The position numbers and the translations under genes were made by a program. This document shows positions 34,411-43,450 of a stretch of DNA of 51,637 nt, one piece after another (the first letter of the stretch is position 1; each line of letters begins with the position of its first letter). The stretch is taken from the NCBI GenBank assembly GCA_900766195.1, contig CAAFUN010000066.1, positions 1 through 51,637 on the forward strand, in the 5' to 3' direction. A model generated the notes under the pieces. That model was given only the letters and a program-made list of their open reading frames with translations, was not told where the DNA came from and made no database searches. Source of the DNA: an uncultured Bacteroides sp. GTDB taxonomy: Bacteria > Bacteroidota > Bacteroidia > Bacteroidales > Bacteroidaceae.

Positions 34411-35079
34411 CTATTCAAAATAGTAGATGTCAACTTCGTTTGAGTTGGCATATCTTTTCAATAAATCAGCGGTCATTTGTGCAGCCTCATTAAGTCCTGT
34501 CTCACCACTGTATCCGTTGATGATAGCCAGGATGTGGCGGGTGTTTAGCTCCATCTTCGTACGTTCATTGTCACTCGTGGGAGTTCCTATGCCGCCTGTT
34601 GCATCGCGGTAAACAGGTAGTCCTTCGATGTTCAATGGTCCGCGGCCGATGCCTTCAAAGGGCTCTTCCGCTTTGCCTATGCCCAGTGTCAATGATGTTC
34701 CGTCTATCTTATCAGCATCAAATCCGCCGATGGAGTAGCCCGTGCGCAGAGATACCAAGTTGATGAGATCTACCAGCGTATCTATCTGATAAAGCGGTAT
34801 GCCTCGCAAGAGTCTGCGACGTAAAGCTTCCGCCGAAGGACGATAACGCCCCGGGTCTTTTCCGCAACGCTTATAGGCTTCGCGGGTGGCGGCAATGGCC
34901 GGTTGGTTCTTTATATCTTCCAGTTGCGTGCTGTTCAGCAACTCTGTTGTAAAGCTGTTTATCTCGTCCCAAAGTCCTTCGCAATAAGCAGTGTTGCTAA
35001 CCTCAGCATACACTGCAACTCCTTTAAAACCGGGACAAACCCTTTTGATCTCTTCGGATAACGTAATATGATACATCAT
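34411..35079 (-). CDS. B3/B4-domain protein
   Basis: A 222-residue protein made up of a B3/4 domain like that of the phenylalanyl-tRNA synthetase beta chain: 'KRCGKDPGRYRPSAEALRRRLLRG' and 'SLRTGYSIGGFDADKI'. Standalone B3/4 proteins are suspected of editing mischarged tRNA or of binding modified amino acids, without a firm role. It follows pgeF by 41 bases. Confidence 0.85.
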   Translation of the reverse strand: MMYHITLSEEIKRVCPGFKGVAVYAEVSNTAYCEGLWDEINSFTTELLNSTQLEDIKNQPAIAATREAYKRCGKDPGRYRPSAEALRRRLLRGIPLYQIDTLVDLINLVSLRTGYSIGGFDADKIDGTSLTLGIGKAEEPFEGIGRGPLNIEGLPVYRDATGGIGTPTSDNERTKMELNTRHILAIINGYSGETGLNEAAQMTADLLKRYANSNEVDIYYFE

Positions 35080-35120
35080 TTTTATTAGAATTAATGTATG
35101 TTTCTTCTTGAAACGTTTTG

Positions 35121-35930
35121 TTATGTCAACATGATTCCCGATAAGATGCGTCCTGACTTGATGCCCAGACGACGTGCCGAGAAAAAATCTTCATGATGGA
35201 TATAGGTACAGATGCCCGACACTTCTATCTGTGCTTTGGGAACACCACACTGTTGTAACACCATGCTATTGCTTTTCCATAAGTCGATGTGATGCTTGTC
35301 GGTATCTTTATTCCAACGGGATACGGCACTCATGTCAAACCCTTTGTTGCGAAAAGCTTCGTACACTTCCTCGCCTACTTCAAATGAATCCAGCGATATG
35401 CCCGGGCCGATGCAAGCTACAATATCTTGTCCTTTCGTACCATATTGCCTGTTCATTTCCTTCAAAGTTTCTTCCACAATTAAATTCACTGTTCCACGCC
35501 ATCCCGCATGAATGGCAGCTACAGCTCGATTGGCTCGGTCATATAAGAGTATGGGAATGCAATCGGCGGTAGAGATGCAAATGCAATATCCTGTCTCACG
35601 GGTTATTAAAGCATCAATCCCTTGCAACAGCTGACGGCGTTGCTCGTCGGACGCTTCCATATATTCGCGTCCTATCACCGCTACCTTCGTATCGTGTACT
35701 TGAACAGGAATAATCAGTTCTTTAGGCAGATGAGGCATGCTGTGGGAGAGTATCTCGCAGTTGCGTTGCACATGTAAGCTTTCATCACCCGTGTATGGAG
35801 TACAGTTAAAGGAGGCGTAGTTGCCTGTGCTGCAACCACCGTGCCGGGTGGTTGAGAAACAAAAAATGTTGGGATACGGTGACATAATACCGTAGCCCAA
35901 CATTCTCTTATCTGCAGTAAGAGAAATCAT
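35121..35930 (-). CDS. pgeF: Peptidoglycan editing factor PgeF (multicopper oxidase-like fold)
   Basis: The ATG at 35930 overlaps the obg stop codon (ATGA), so I prefer it to 35948. The 269-residue product has 'VQVHDTKVAVI', 'ISTADCIPILLYD', 'AIHAGWRGTVNLIVEETL' and 'ACIGPGISLDSFEVGEEV', the metal-ligand motifs of the YfiH/PgeF (laccase-domain) family. E. coli PgeF removes wrongly incorporated L-Ser from muropeptide precursors, and other members have purine-nucleoside activity. Translation is probably coupled to obg. Confidence 0.92.
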   Translation of the reverse strand: MISLTADKRMLGYGIMSPYPNIFCFSTTRHGGCSTGNYASFNCTPYTGDESLHVQRNCEILSHSMPHLPKELIIPVQVHDTKVAVIGREYMEASDEQRRQLLQGIDALITRETGYCICISTADCIPILLYDRANRAVAAIHAGWRGTVNLIVEETLKEMNRQYGTKGQDIVACIGPGISLDSFEVGEEVYEAFRNKGFDMSAVSRWNKDTDKHHIDLWKSNSMVLQQCGVPKAQIEVSGICTYIHHEDFFSARRLGIKSGRILSGIMLT

Positions 35931-37099
35931 TGATCGTCTTCCTCCCAATCTTCCTCATATTCGAAACCTTCCAAGTCTTCCACATCATCATCATCATTGG
36001 TGCGTGGTGGCTCACTGAGCTCTCCATCTTCGCCCATTTCCTTCAGTTCCAATTTAAGCTTGTTCACATCTTTAGGACGATGAACAATACCATCTATCTT
36101 ATTACTTTCCTTGTTAAGCTCATGCCACAAGATATCTTTTAAGACAGATATCCCTTGTCCTGAGATAGAAGAGATGAATACGTGCGGAATACCCTCAGGT
36201 AGTGTTGGCTCTATTTCATCCATCAGCTCCTGATCCAGCATATCGCTTTTGGTAATGGCTAGTACCCGTTGTTTGTCCAGCATCTCAGGATTAAAAGTGC
36301 GAAGTTCATTCAGCAGGATGTCATATTCCTTGTGAATATCATCACTATCGGCCGGTATCATGAAGAGTAGCAAAGAGTTGCGCTCAATATGACGCAGAAA
36401 GCGTAGTCCCAGACCTTTTCCGGCACTGGCTCCTTCTATTATACCTGGAATGTCCGCCATAACGAAAGACTTGCCTTCGCGGTAGGAGACAATACCCAAG
36501 TTGGGTTCTAGCGTAGTGAAAGGATAGTTGGCTATCTTTGGCTTTGCTGAAGAAACGGCAGACAGTAACGTAGATTTTCCGGCATTAGGAAAACCTACCA
36601 AACCAACGTCAGCCAAAAGCTTCAGTTCAAGGATAACGGTCATTTCCTGCATCGGTTCACCCGGTTGTGCAAAGCGTGGAGCCTGTCGTGTAGCAGTCTT
36701 AAAGTGCCAGTTACCCTGACCACCCCGTCCGCCTTTCAGCAGCACCACTTCCTGATCATGCTCGGTTACGTCGCAAATGTAATCACCAGTCTCGGCATCA
36801 TACACTACAGTACCGCATGGCACTTCTATTACCTTGTCGGCACCATCTTTGCCGAAACTTCTGTTCTTTGATCCCGACTCTCCATGTCCGGCAAGGGCAT
36901 GGCGGTCATACTTCAAGTGGAGCAGTGTCCAGTAGTTACGGTTGCCACGCAAGATAACGTGTCCACCTCGTCCGCCATCGCCACCATCAGGGCCTCCATT
37001 GGGGATGTATTTCTCGCGCCTCATGTGCGTAGAGCCTCTTCCGCCCTTTCCGGAGCGGCAGTATATCTTTACGTAGTCAACAAAATTCGATTCGGCCAT
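35927..37099 (-). CDS. obg: GTPase Obg
   Basis: A 390-residue protein with the glycine-rich Obg fold ('RSGKGGRGSTHMRREKYIPNG'), then the G domain (G1 'GFPNAGKST' near residue 166, G3 'DIPGII', G4 'TKSD'). The C-terminal end is acidic ('DDDDVEDLEGFEYEEDWEED'). Obg acts in large-subunit ribosome assembly and stress responses. It lies 62 bases after adk, and the gap carries GTGATTAG-type repeats. Confidence 0.96.
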   Translation of the reverse strand: MAESNFVDYVKIYCRSGKGGRGSTHMRREKYIPNGGPDGGDGGRGGHVILRGNRNYWTLLHLKYDRHALAGHGESGSKNRSFGKDGADKVIEVPCGTVVYDAETGDYICDVTEHDQEVVLLKGGRGGQGNWHFKTATRQAPRFAQPGEPMQEMTVILELKLLADVGLVGFPNAGKSTLLSAVSSAKPKIANYPFTTLEPNLGIVSYREGKSFVMADIPGIIEGASAGKGLGLRFLRHIERNSLLLFMIPADSDDIHKEYDILLNELRTFNPEMLDKQRVLAITKSDMLDQELMDEIEPTLPEGIPHVFISSISGQGISVLKDILWHELNKESNKIDGIVHRPKDVNKLKLELKEMGEDGELSEPPRTNDDDDVEDLEGFEYEEDWEEDDQ

Positions 37100-37162
37100 G
37101 TCTGTAGTGATTAGCTTTTAGTGATTAGTAATTAGTGACTTTTACTGTGATTAACAGTTCAT
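37099..37162. repeat. GTGATTAG-type repeat cluster between adk and obg
   Basis: The gap holds AGTGATTAGC, AGTGATTAG, ATTAGTGA and GTGATTA within 60 bases, repeated with small changes. It is part of a family seen in other minus-strand gaps of this window. Confidence 0.6.
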
Positions 37163-37737
37163 CACTTCTTTTTGTTGTCAATGGCGTTGCAGAGATCTGT
37201 AAAGATAGTCTCCAACTCGCCATGACCCTTTATTTGCTGATATTTATTTTCTTTCTTGAACCATTCTTTCAAAGGAGATGTCTGTGAGTGGTACACTACA
37301 AGACGTTTCTTTATGGTCTCTTCATTGTCATCGGTACGCCCGGTTTGTTTGCCACGATTGATAAGACGCTCCATCAATATTTCTTCAGGAACATCAAGGT
37401 CAATCATCACATTAATATCCTGTCCTCTTTCGGCCAGCATCTTTTTCAATGCTTCAGCTTGAGCAATGGTACGTGGAAAACCGTCGAAGATCACTCCTTT
37501 GCTTTCTTCTAATGCGTCAAGAGTGCTTGCCAAGATGTCAATAATCAGCTCATCGGGCAGCAACTGTCCCTGATCCATATAATTTTTAGCTGTTTTGCCC
37601 AGCTCTGTTCCATTCTTAATCTCAGCACGCAATACATCTCCTGTAGAAATGTGATGAATACCATACTTATCTACAATACGTTCACTTTGTGTCCCTTTGC
37701 CTGATCCGGGAGCACCGAAAATTACAATGTTCAACAT
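37162..37737 (-). CDS. adk: Adenylate kinase
   Basis: A 191-residue short-form adenylate kinase. The P-loop is 'GAPGSGKGT' (residues 8-16), with 'GIHHISTGDVLRAEIKNGTELG', 'VIFDGFPRTIAQAEAL' and 'INRGKQTGRTDDNEETIKKRL'. The zinc-type LID insert is lacking. It interconverts AMP + ATP and 2 ADP. It follows hpt by 23 bases in an adk-hpt-obg cluster common in Bacteroides. Confidence 0.97.
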   Translation of the reverse strand: MLNIVIFGAPGSGKGTQSERIVDKYGIHHISTGDVLRAEIKNGTELGKTAKNYMDQGQLLPDELIIDILASTLDALEESKGVIFDGFPRTIAQAEALKKMLAERGQDINVMIDLDVPEEILMERLINRGKQTGRTDDNEETIKKRLVVYHSQTSPLKEWFKKENKYQQIKGHGELETIFTDLCNAIDNKKK

Positions 37738-37760
37738 TTTTCCTTATTATTTTAGTTGTG

Positions 37761-38297
37761 TTAATCTACTACAGTATAAATATCAGGATAATTGCGACCA
37801 AAACCATCATAGTCAAGCCCATAACCTACAATGAAATCATTGGGTATCTTCATGGCTATGTATTCGATGTTCAAATCCACCTTTAGCTTATCTGGCTTCA
37901 ACAGTAGCGAAGCAATATGTATCTCTTTCGGTTTACGAGTTCCTAGTGTTTCAAGCAAGCGCTGCATGGTCAAGCCCGTATCTACAATGTCTTCAACAAT
38001 GACAATTGTTCTGCCTGCCAAATCTTCACTAATACCGATTACTTCCTTTATGACCCCGGTAGATGATACTCCTTGATAAGAAGCCAGTTTTACGAATGAA
38101 ATTTCGCAAGGGATATTGATGTGCTTTATCAAGTCAGCGGTAAACATGAAAGAACCGTTCAATACGCTGATGAACAACGGGTTTTTCCCTGCGAGATCAC
38201 GGTTTATTTCACTGGCTACACGTTCAACCTCTTTTTGTATATCACTGTGAGAGATGGAAATAGAGAATTTCTTATCCTTAATTTGTATAGTATCCAT
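37761..38297 (-). CDS. hpt: Hypoxanthine phosphoribosyltransferase
   Basis: The ATG at 38297 ('MDTIQIKDKKFSISIS') gives a 178-residue protein of normal length. The in-frame 38333 start adds an unusual leader. The PRPP-binding motif is 'IVIVEDIVDTGLTMQRLL', and the base-recognition region is 'KIPNDFIVGYGLDYDG'. It salvages hypoxanthine or guanine to nucleotides. It is 39 bases downstream of the POT transporter gene. Confidence 0.95.
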   Translation of the reverse strand: MDTIQIKDKKFSISISHSDIQKEVERVASEINRDLAGKNPLFISVLNGSFMFTADLIKHINIPCEISFVKLASYQGVSSTGVIKEVIGISEDLAGRTIVIVEDIVDTGLTMQRLLETLGTRKPKEIHIASLLLKPDKLKVDLNIEYIAMKIPNDFIVGYGLDYDGFGRNYPDIYTVVD

Positions 38298-38336
38298 AAG
38301 GGATGATTTTTTTAAGTTGGCACAAAAATACACTTT

Positions 38337-39899
38337 TTATTCCACTCCATGCATCATCTTCTGCAATTTCTTTGTGAGAAGGAAGAGGATAAGAGAAGCT
38401 GTAGCAGACATGATGACAAATATCATAAAAAAGTCATACATGGTTTCAATGCGATATCCCAACAGGGTTTTTACCTTTCCGGCTTCAGGATAAAGGCCTC
38501 CCAAAATGCCTGCAAATTTGTTTGCCGTAGAAGTGGAAAGGAACCATACTCCCATCATTAGTGAGGCAAAACGTAACGGGGTAAGTTTGTTTACCATTGA
38601 TAGACCGATGGGGGACAGAGCCAACTCTCCTATGGTATGAATGAAGTAGAGACCGGTAAGCCAGATGAGGCTCACCTTTACGCCGGGCTGTATATCTTTT
38701 ACTCCAATGCAGATGAACAAGTAGCCCAATGAAAGAAGTAATAAACCGATGGCCTGTTTGGTAGGCGAAGCCGGTTCCATGTGATGCTTGTTTAATAATC
38801 CCCATACACCCGGCATAATACCGGCCAATATCACCAGAAATAACGGGTTGAAGGACTGTATCCAAGAAGCCGGCATTTCCCATCCAAAGATAACTCTGTC
38901 CGTTTCCTTGGAAGCAAAAATGGTAAGTGAAGCTCCCGCTTGTTCATAAGCCGCCCAGAAGAATATCACAAAGAATGCTATGATATAAATGACATAGATT
39001 CGGTCTCGTTCTATTTTCGTCAGGCTGCTGTCCATCAGTATGCTTATTGGAAATACAATACATGCCGTGAAGATACAGATGCTGATCCACTCATTGCCAA
39101 AACAATAGTAGAAGAATGAGGCAAGGACAGCCGTTAGTAGGCCTAGCCGGATATATTTGGATATTATATGCTGTTTACTCTGCAGTCCCTCTTGATGATG
39201 CTTCACGCCTTGCACCTTCTGTTTTTCCGCTTTGTCCATTTGATCCCTTTTCGCATCGGGTATAATGCCGAGTTGTTCTCCATTGGGTGCAATGAGATAC
39301 TTATTCTTCTGGGTCTGGAAAAGAAGGACTATTGATACAGTGACAAGTGCAGCCACAAGAAATCCCCACTTGAAGTCCTGCGGGTTGCCTGTTTCTCCAA
39401 AGTATCCGCAAACTATAGGAGCCAGAAAAGCGCCCACATTTACCCCCATATAATAAATGGTATAGGCCGTATCCAACCGTTTATCTCCCGGTTCATAGAG
39501 CTGCCCGACAAGTGAGGCCACAGTTGGTTTGAAGCATCCATTACCCATAATAAGAAATGACAGTCCGGCAAACATCAGGCTTTGAGACAATGTTGCATTG
39601 CCCAGTGTGGAAGCGCTGAAGAACATCAGAAACTGCCCTACTGCCATCATCAGGGCACCGCGGAGTACCGAGAGGCGTGCTCCCCAATAGTGGTCGGCAA
39701 TATATCCGCCAATCAGTGGCGTAAGATAGACCAAGCCTGTATAACTACCGTAAATGGATGTTGCCCTTTCTGTGTCAAACATTAAAGCCTGAGTCAGGAA
39801 AAGAATGAAAATGGCACGCATGCCATAATATCCGAATCGTTCCGCCGTGCTGGTGGCAAAGATAAGATAAAGCCCTTTGGGGTGTTTGGAGTTGTTCAT
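38337..39899 (-). CDS. POT/PTR2-family proton-coupled oligopeptide transporter
   Basis: The ATG at 39899 ('MNNSKHPKGLYLIFATSTAERFGYYG') gives 520 residues with about 14 membrane segments. PTR2 signatures are 'ERFGYYGMRAIFILFLTQAL', 'DTAYTIYYMGVNVGAFLAPIVCGY' and 'FFIHTIGELALSPIGLSMV'-like regions. It imports di- and tripeptides with protons across the inner membrane. In the usual ExxERFxYYG motif the first Glu is Ser here ('STAERFGYYG'), which may alter proton coupling. A central charged loop around residues 230-260 separates the two halves. Confidence 0.93.
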   Translation of the reverse strand: MNNSKHPKGLYLIFATSTAERFGYYGMRAIFILFLTQALMFDTERATSIYGSYTGLVYLTPLIGGYIADHYWGARLSVLRGALMMAVGQFLMFFSASTLGNATLSQSLMFAGLSFLIMGNGCFKPTVASLVGQLYEPGDKRLDTAYTIYYMGVNVGAFLAPIVCGYFGETGNPQDFKWGFLVAALVTVSIVLLFQTQKNKYLIAPNGEQLGIIPDAKRDQMDKAEKQKVQGVKHHQEGLQSKQHIISKYIRLGLLTAVLASFFYYCFGNEWISICIFTACIVFPISILMDSSLTKIERDRIYVIYIIAFFVIFFWAAYEQAGASLTIFASKETDRVIFGWEMPASWIQSFNPLFLVILAGIMPGVWGLLNKHHMEPASPTKQAIGLLLLSLGYLFICIGVKDIQPGVKVSLIWLTGLYFIHTIGELALSPIGLSMVNKLTPLRFASLMMGVWFLSTSTANKFAGILGGLYPEAGKVKTLLGYRIETMYDFFMIFVIMSATASLILFLLTKKLQKMMHGVE

Positions 39900-40001
39900 A
39901 AAATGTGTTTTGCTTTTAGTGATGTGAATAAAACGCTTGGCTGCAAAAGTACATGAAAAAAATCTTTTTCTGCTAATCCTTATCACCAAGGTTGCTTTTA
40001 C

Positions 40002-40032
40002 TTGCTTTCTTTGTTTAAAACCTGTACTTTTG
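40002..40032 (+). promoter_or_regulatory. Promoter upstream of nnr
   Basis: TTG (40002-40004), a 20-base spacer, TACTTTTG (40025-40032). The start codon of nnr is about 190 bases downstream, so the leader would be long unless another promoter lies closer. Confidence 0.5.
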
Positions 40033-40228
40033 CTCTGATTTTTTGAATAAAGGAGACGCTGACAAGCATTGCCGAACCGCTATTGGCACAAACAGCTTCA
40101 TGTAGACAAACTATTCTTGTTACGATATATTCTAACGAGAGTGATTGCATCAGTTCGGAGCTTTTCAGACATTTCCGTACATTAAGTTTATATAGAGTTT
40201 AAATCAGAATATTCCGGAGGATTGAACA

Positions 40229-41743
40229 ATGAAAATATTTCCTACCAAAAGCATAAAAGAGCTTGACGCGTACACCATAGAGCATGAACCCATAGCTTCC
40301 ATTGACTTGATGGAGCGTGCATCCCGTGCCTTGACCGATGCCATTGCAGGCAGATGGGGAGTGCATACACCGTTTACAGTGTTTGCTGGTCCCGGTAATA
40401 ATGGTGGAGATGCTTTGGCTGTGTCGCGGCTGCTTGCCGAGAAGGGATATAAGCTGGAGGTTTATTTGTTCAATACCAAAGGTTCGCTTTCACCCGATTG
40501 CGAAGCAAATAAGGAACGTCTGACGGGAGTAGGGAATGTTGATTTCCATGAAATTACCGCTCAATTTGTTCCTCCCGTACTCACGCTTGATCATGTTGTC
40601 ATTGATGGCCTGTTTGGCAGCGGTCTCAACAAACCATTGAGCGGCGGCTTTGCTGCAGTGGTGAAGTACATCAATTCTTCGCTTTCCAAAGTGGTTTCCA
40701 TTGACATCCCGTCGGGACTGATGGGAGAGGAGAATACATTTAATATCCGCACTAATATCGTAAAAGCGGACTTGACCTTGAGTCTGCAACTGCCTAAGCT
40801 GGCCTTTCTATTTGCCGAAAACCAGGAATTTGTGGGCGAGTGGGAGTTACTTGATATCGACTTAGACGAAGATGGCATTGACGAAATGGAAACTCCTTAC
40901 ACCTTGTTGGAACGTGAGGACTTGCAGACTTTGTTAAAGCCGCGCAACAAGTTTGCCCATAAAGGCGATTTTGGCAAGGCGCTCCTTATTGCAGGGTCGC
41001 AAGGCATGGCAGGCGCTTCCATATTGGCAGCAAAAGCTTGTTTGCGTTCGGGCATAGGTCTGCTGACTGTTCATGTACCTGCATGCAACAATGAAATTGT
41101 GCAGACTGCCGTACCCGAAGCCATGACAGAGGTCGATCCGGGCAACACCTGTTTTGCCTGTCCCTCCGAAACAGACGATTATCAGGCGGTAGGTATAGGC
41201 CCGGGCTTGGGCAAGGCAGATGAGACGGAGGCTGCTCTCTTGGTTCAGATTGATACTTGCCAGACTCCTATGGTGGTAGATGCCGATGCTTTGAATATGC
41301 TTGCAGGACATCGCAGCTATATCGGTCGCTTACCTAAAGGGAGCATACTCACCCCGCACCCCGGCGAGATGGATCGTCTCGTGGGCAAGTGTCAGGACTC
41401 TTATGAGCGCTTGCAGAAGTCTTGTGATTTGGCCAAAACAGCCGGAGTATATATTATTTTGAAGGGCGCATATTCTACCATTATCACCCCCGATGGCAAA
41501 TGTTTCTTTAATCCTACCGGCAACTCCGGAATGGCAACCGGTGGAAGCGGAGATGTGCTGACGGGTGTTGTACTTGCTTTGTTGGCACAGGGATATCAGC
41601 CACAAGATGCAGCATGCCTTGCTACTTACGTACACGGATTGGCAGGAGATATCGCTTGCAAAAAGAAAGGGATGATAGGAATGACGGCAGGTGATGTGGC
41701 TTCCTGTCTTCCAATGGCTTGGCGCTTAATGGTGGAAGAATAA
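40229..41743 (+). CDS. nnr: Bifunctional NAD(P)H-hydrate epimerase / ADP-dependent dehydratase
   Basis: A 504-residue two-domain enzyme. The N-terminal YjeF_N epimerase (about 1-215) has 'VFAGPGNNGGDALAVSRLL' and 'VSIDIPSGL'. The C-terminal ribokinase-like dehydratase (about 230-500) has 'ALLIAGSQGMAGASILAAKACLRSG', 'VDADALNMLAG', 'LTPHPGEM' and 'MATGGSGDVLTGVVLALL'. It repairs hydrated NADH and NADPH. An RBS-like GGAGG lies 14 bases before the ATG. Confidence 0.97.
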   Translation: MKIFPTKSIKELDAYTIEHEPIASIDLMERASRALTDAIAGRWGVHTPFTVFAGPGNNGGDALAVSRLLAEKGYKLEVYLFNTKGSLSPDCEANKERLTGVGNVDFHEITAQFVPPVLTLDHVVIDGLFGSGLNKPLSGGFAAVVKYINSSLSKVVSIDIPSGLMGEENTFNIRTNIVKADLTLSLQLPKLAFLFAENQEFVGEWELLDIDLDEDGIDEMETPYTLLEREDLQTLLKPRNKFAHKGDFGKALLIAGSQGMAGASILAAKACLRSGIGLLTVHVPACNNEIVQTAVPEAMTEVDPGNTCFACPSETDDYQAVGIGPGLGKADETEAALLVQIDTCQTPMVVDADALNMLAGHRSYIGRLPKGSILTPHPGEMDRLVGKCQDSYERLQKSCDLAKTAGVYIILKGAYSTIITPDGKCFFNPTGNSGMATGGSGDVLTGVVLALLAQGYQPQDAACLATYVHGLAGDIACKKKGMIGMTAGDVASCLPMAWRLMVEE

Positions 41744-41798
41744 GATTCCCCTTTGCCCAAGAGCAATAGAGGGTGTTTGTTGGTGTCCGAGCTTCTTC

Positions 41799-42473
41799 TT
41801 AGTTCCGTGCAGTGATGTGGAAACAGCCCTGCTTCAACTCATATTTAATATAGCATTTCTCAGCTTTGCGCAAATCCCTCAGCACTTCCGAGAGAACCAG
41901 CTTTAACGTGTCTGAGTTGACATCCTGCATGGGGCGTCCGTCTTCATCTTCCACCTTCTCAAAACGTTTCCAGCTTACGTCAAAAGTAGTGCCGTAAAAG
42001 TGTGCTGAGTTTTCCGAAGCATTTGTGTTCTTACGTCGTAGGTGCATGACGTCGTCTTTTGTGCGCAGCACAGAGGTCACCACTACCTTGTTGGGATTCA
42101 GCCCCTTCTTGTTGAGAGAATCCAGAAAATTGATACTTATATTTTTCAGCAGTCCGGCTGCACACGGAATGAGGTAGGGGATGGAATGTGTCAGCGAGTC
42201 CACTTTATAAAATTCATTCGTTTCAATATAATCCAAACGGTTCTTCAGACCCTCAGCCTCCTTACGGCAAGATATCGGAGTGATGCCGATAGTTTGAGCC
42301 ACTTTTAAATGTGTGTCATTTAAGTCGCCAAAAGATTGCTTGTAGCTGATAACACCTTTTATATTACGAGGACAATTGAGTTTGAGTGACTTGTCTTTCT
42401 TGCATCCGGCCAAAGATGCAGCTATAAAGAGAATTGTAACGAACAGAACGGGAGTGAAACGTAGGTGTTGCAT
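41799..42473 (-). CDS. DUF5715 lipoprotein, M15-like fold
   Basis: A 224-residue lipoprotein (lipobox 'SLAGC', Cys24). It contains 'SAHFYGTTFDVSW', matching the SxHxxGxxxD zinc motif of the M15/VanY-type D,D-peptidases, and a later 'CFHITA' where the second His ligand would lie. The usual 'ExPWH' is not intact. It could act on peptidoglycan stem peptides or be a degenerate, non-catalytic relative. It is divergent from truA. Confidence 0.85.
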   Translation of the reverse strand: MQHLRFTPVLFVTILFIAASLAGCKKDKSLKLNCPRNIKGVISYKQSFGDLNDTHLKVAQTIGITPISCRKEAEGLKNRLDYIETNEFYKVDSLTHSIPYLIPCAAGLLKNISINFLDSLNKKGLNPNKVVVTSVLRTKDDVMHLRRKNTNASENSAHFYGTTFDVSWKRFEKVEDEDGRPMQDVNSDTLKLVLSEVLRDLRKAEKCYIKYELKQGCFHITARN

Positions 42474-42617
42474 GTCATTTTATTAATATAATGCAAATAT
42501 AAGGGTAAAAATAATTGTTCGGTCTATCCTCCGATGATAAACATCTTCTTTTTTATGAAATAAGAAGAACTTTTATCGAAACGGAATCTAAGGTTTCTGC
42601 TTTCTCATCTCTTTTTG

Positions 42618-42625
42618 TACCTTTG
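42618..42625 (+). promoter_or_regulatory. -7 element of truA
   Basis: TACCTTTG, matching TAnnTTTG, 25 bases before the truA ATG. The -33 region (TTTCTGC) is only a partial match. Confidence 0.5.
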
Positions 42626-42650
42626 CGTCCGAATAAAGAAAACGGATAAC

Positions 42651-43406
42651 ATGCACCGATATTTCATTTACTTGGCTTATGACGGAACAGCCTATCATGG
42701 CTGGCAGATACAACCCAATGGAGACAGCGTTCAGGCACACCTGATACGGGCACTTTCCACAGTGCTGCGTCGTGATGTGGAGGTAACCGGTGCCGGACGT
42801 ACCGATACCGGAGTGCATGCCTCGCTGATGGTGGCCCACTTTGATAGTGATCTGCCGTTGGATACTGTTTTCTTTGCCGACAAATTGAATCGTCTTCTCC
42901 CACGTGACATATCGGTGTATAAGCTTCGTGAGGTAAACCCCGATGCCCATGCACGTTTTAATGCCTTGTCGCGCACATATAAGTATTACGTGACCACAAC
43001 CAGAGATCCGTTTCACCGGCATTACTATTATCGCTTATATCAGATCCCCGATTTTGAGCAGATGAACAAAGCGGCAGCTACTTTGCTTGATTATTCCGAC
43101 TTTACCAGCTTCAGCAAATCACATACTTTTGTAAAAACAAATAATTGTCGTATCTCTTGTGCTGAATGGGCACAGGTTGATGATCATAGCTGGGTATTCA
43201 CCATTAGCGCCGATCGTTTCTTAAGGAATATGGTGCGTGCCATTGTGGGTACTTTGCTCGAGGTGGGATATGGTAAACTATCCGTTGACGGTTTTAAGCA
43301 GATTATAGAACAAAAAGACCGATGCTCGGCCGGACTTTCCGTACCCGGCAAAGGTTTATTTCTGATTGATGTGGGCTATCCTGAAGAACTTTTCCTTGCA
43401 GATTGA
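42651..43406 (+). CDS. truA: tRNA pseudouridine synthase A
   Basis: I choose ATG 42651 ('MHRYFIYLAYDGTAYHGWQIQ'), the standard TruA start. The frame extends back to 42615, over the -7 element. Catalytic Asp52 lies in 'GAGRTDTGVHA'. 'RTYKYYVTTTRDPF' and 'FLRNMVRAIVGTLLEVG' are further family motifs. It makes pseudouridine at positions 38-40 of tRNA anticodon stems. Confidence 0.96.
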   Translation: MHRYFIYLAYDGTAYHGWQIQPNGDSVQAHLIRALSTVLRRDVEVTGAGRTDTGVHASLMVAHFDSDLPLDTVFFADKLNRLLPRDISVYKLREVNPDAHARFNALSRTYKYYVTTTRDPFHRHYYYRLYQIPDFEQMNKAAATLLDYSDFTSFSKSHTFVKTNNCRISCAEWAQVDDHSWVFTISADRFLRNMVRAIVGTLLEVGYGKLSVDGFKQIIEQKDRCSAGLSVPGKGLFLIDVGYPEELFLAD

Positions 43407-43450
43407 GGCAGAAAAGATTGTATGTATAAATAAAAAAGAGTACTTGAACT

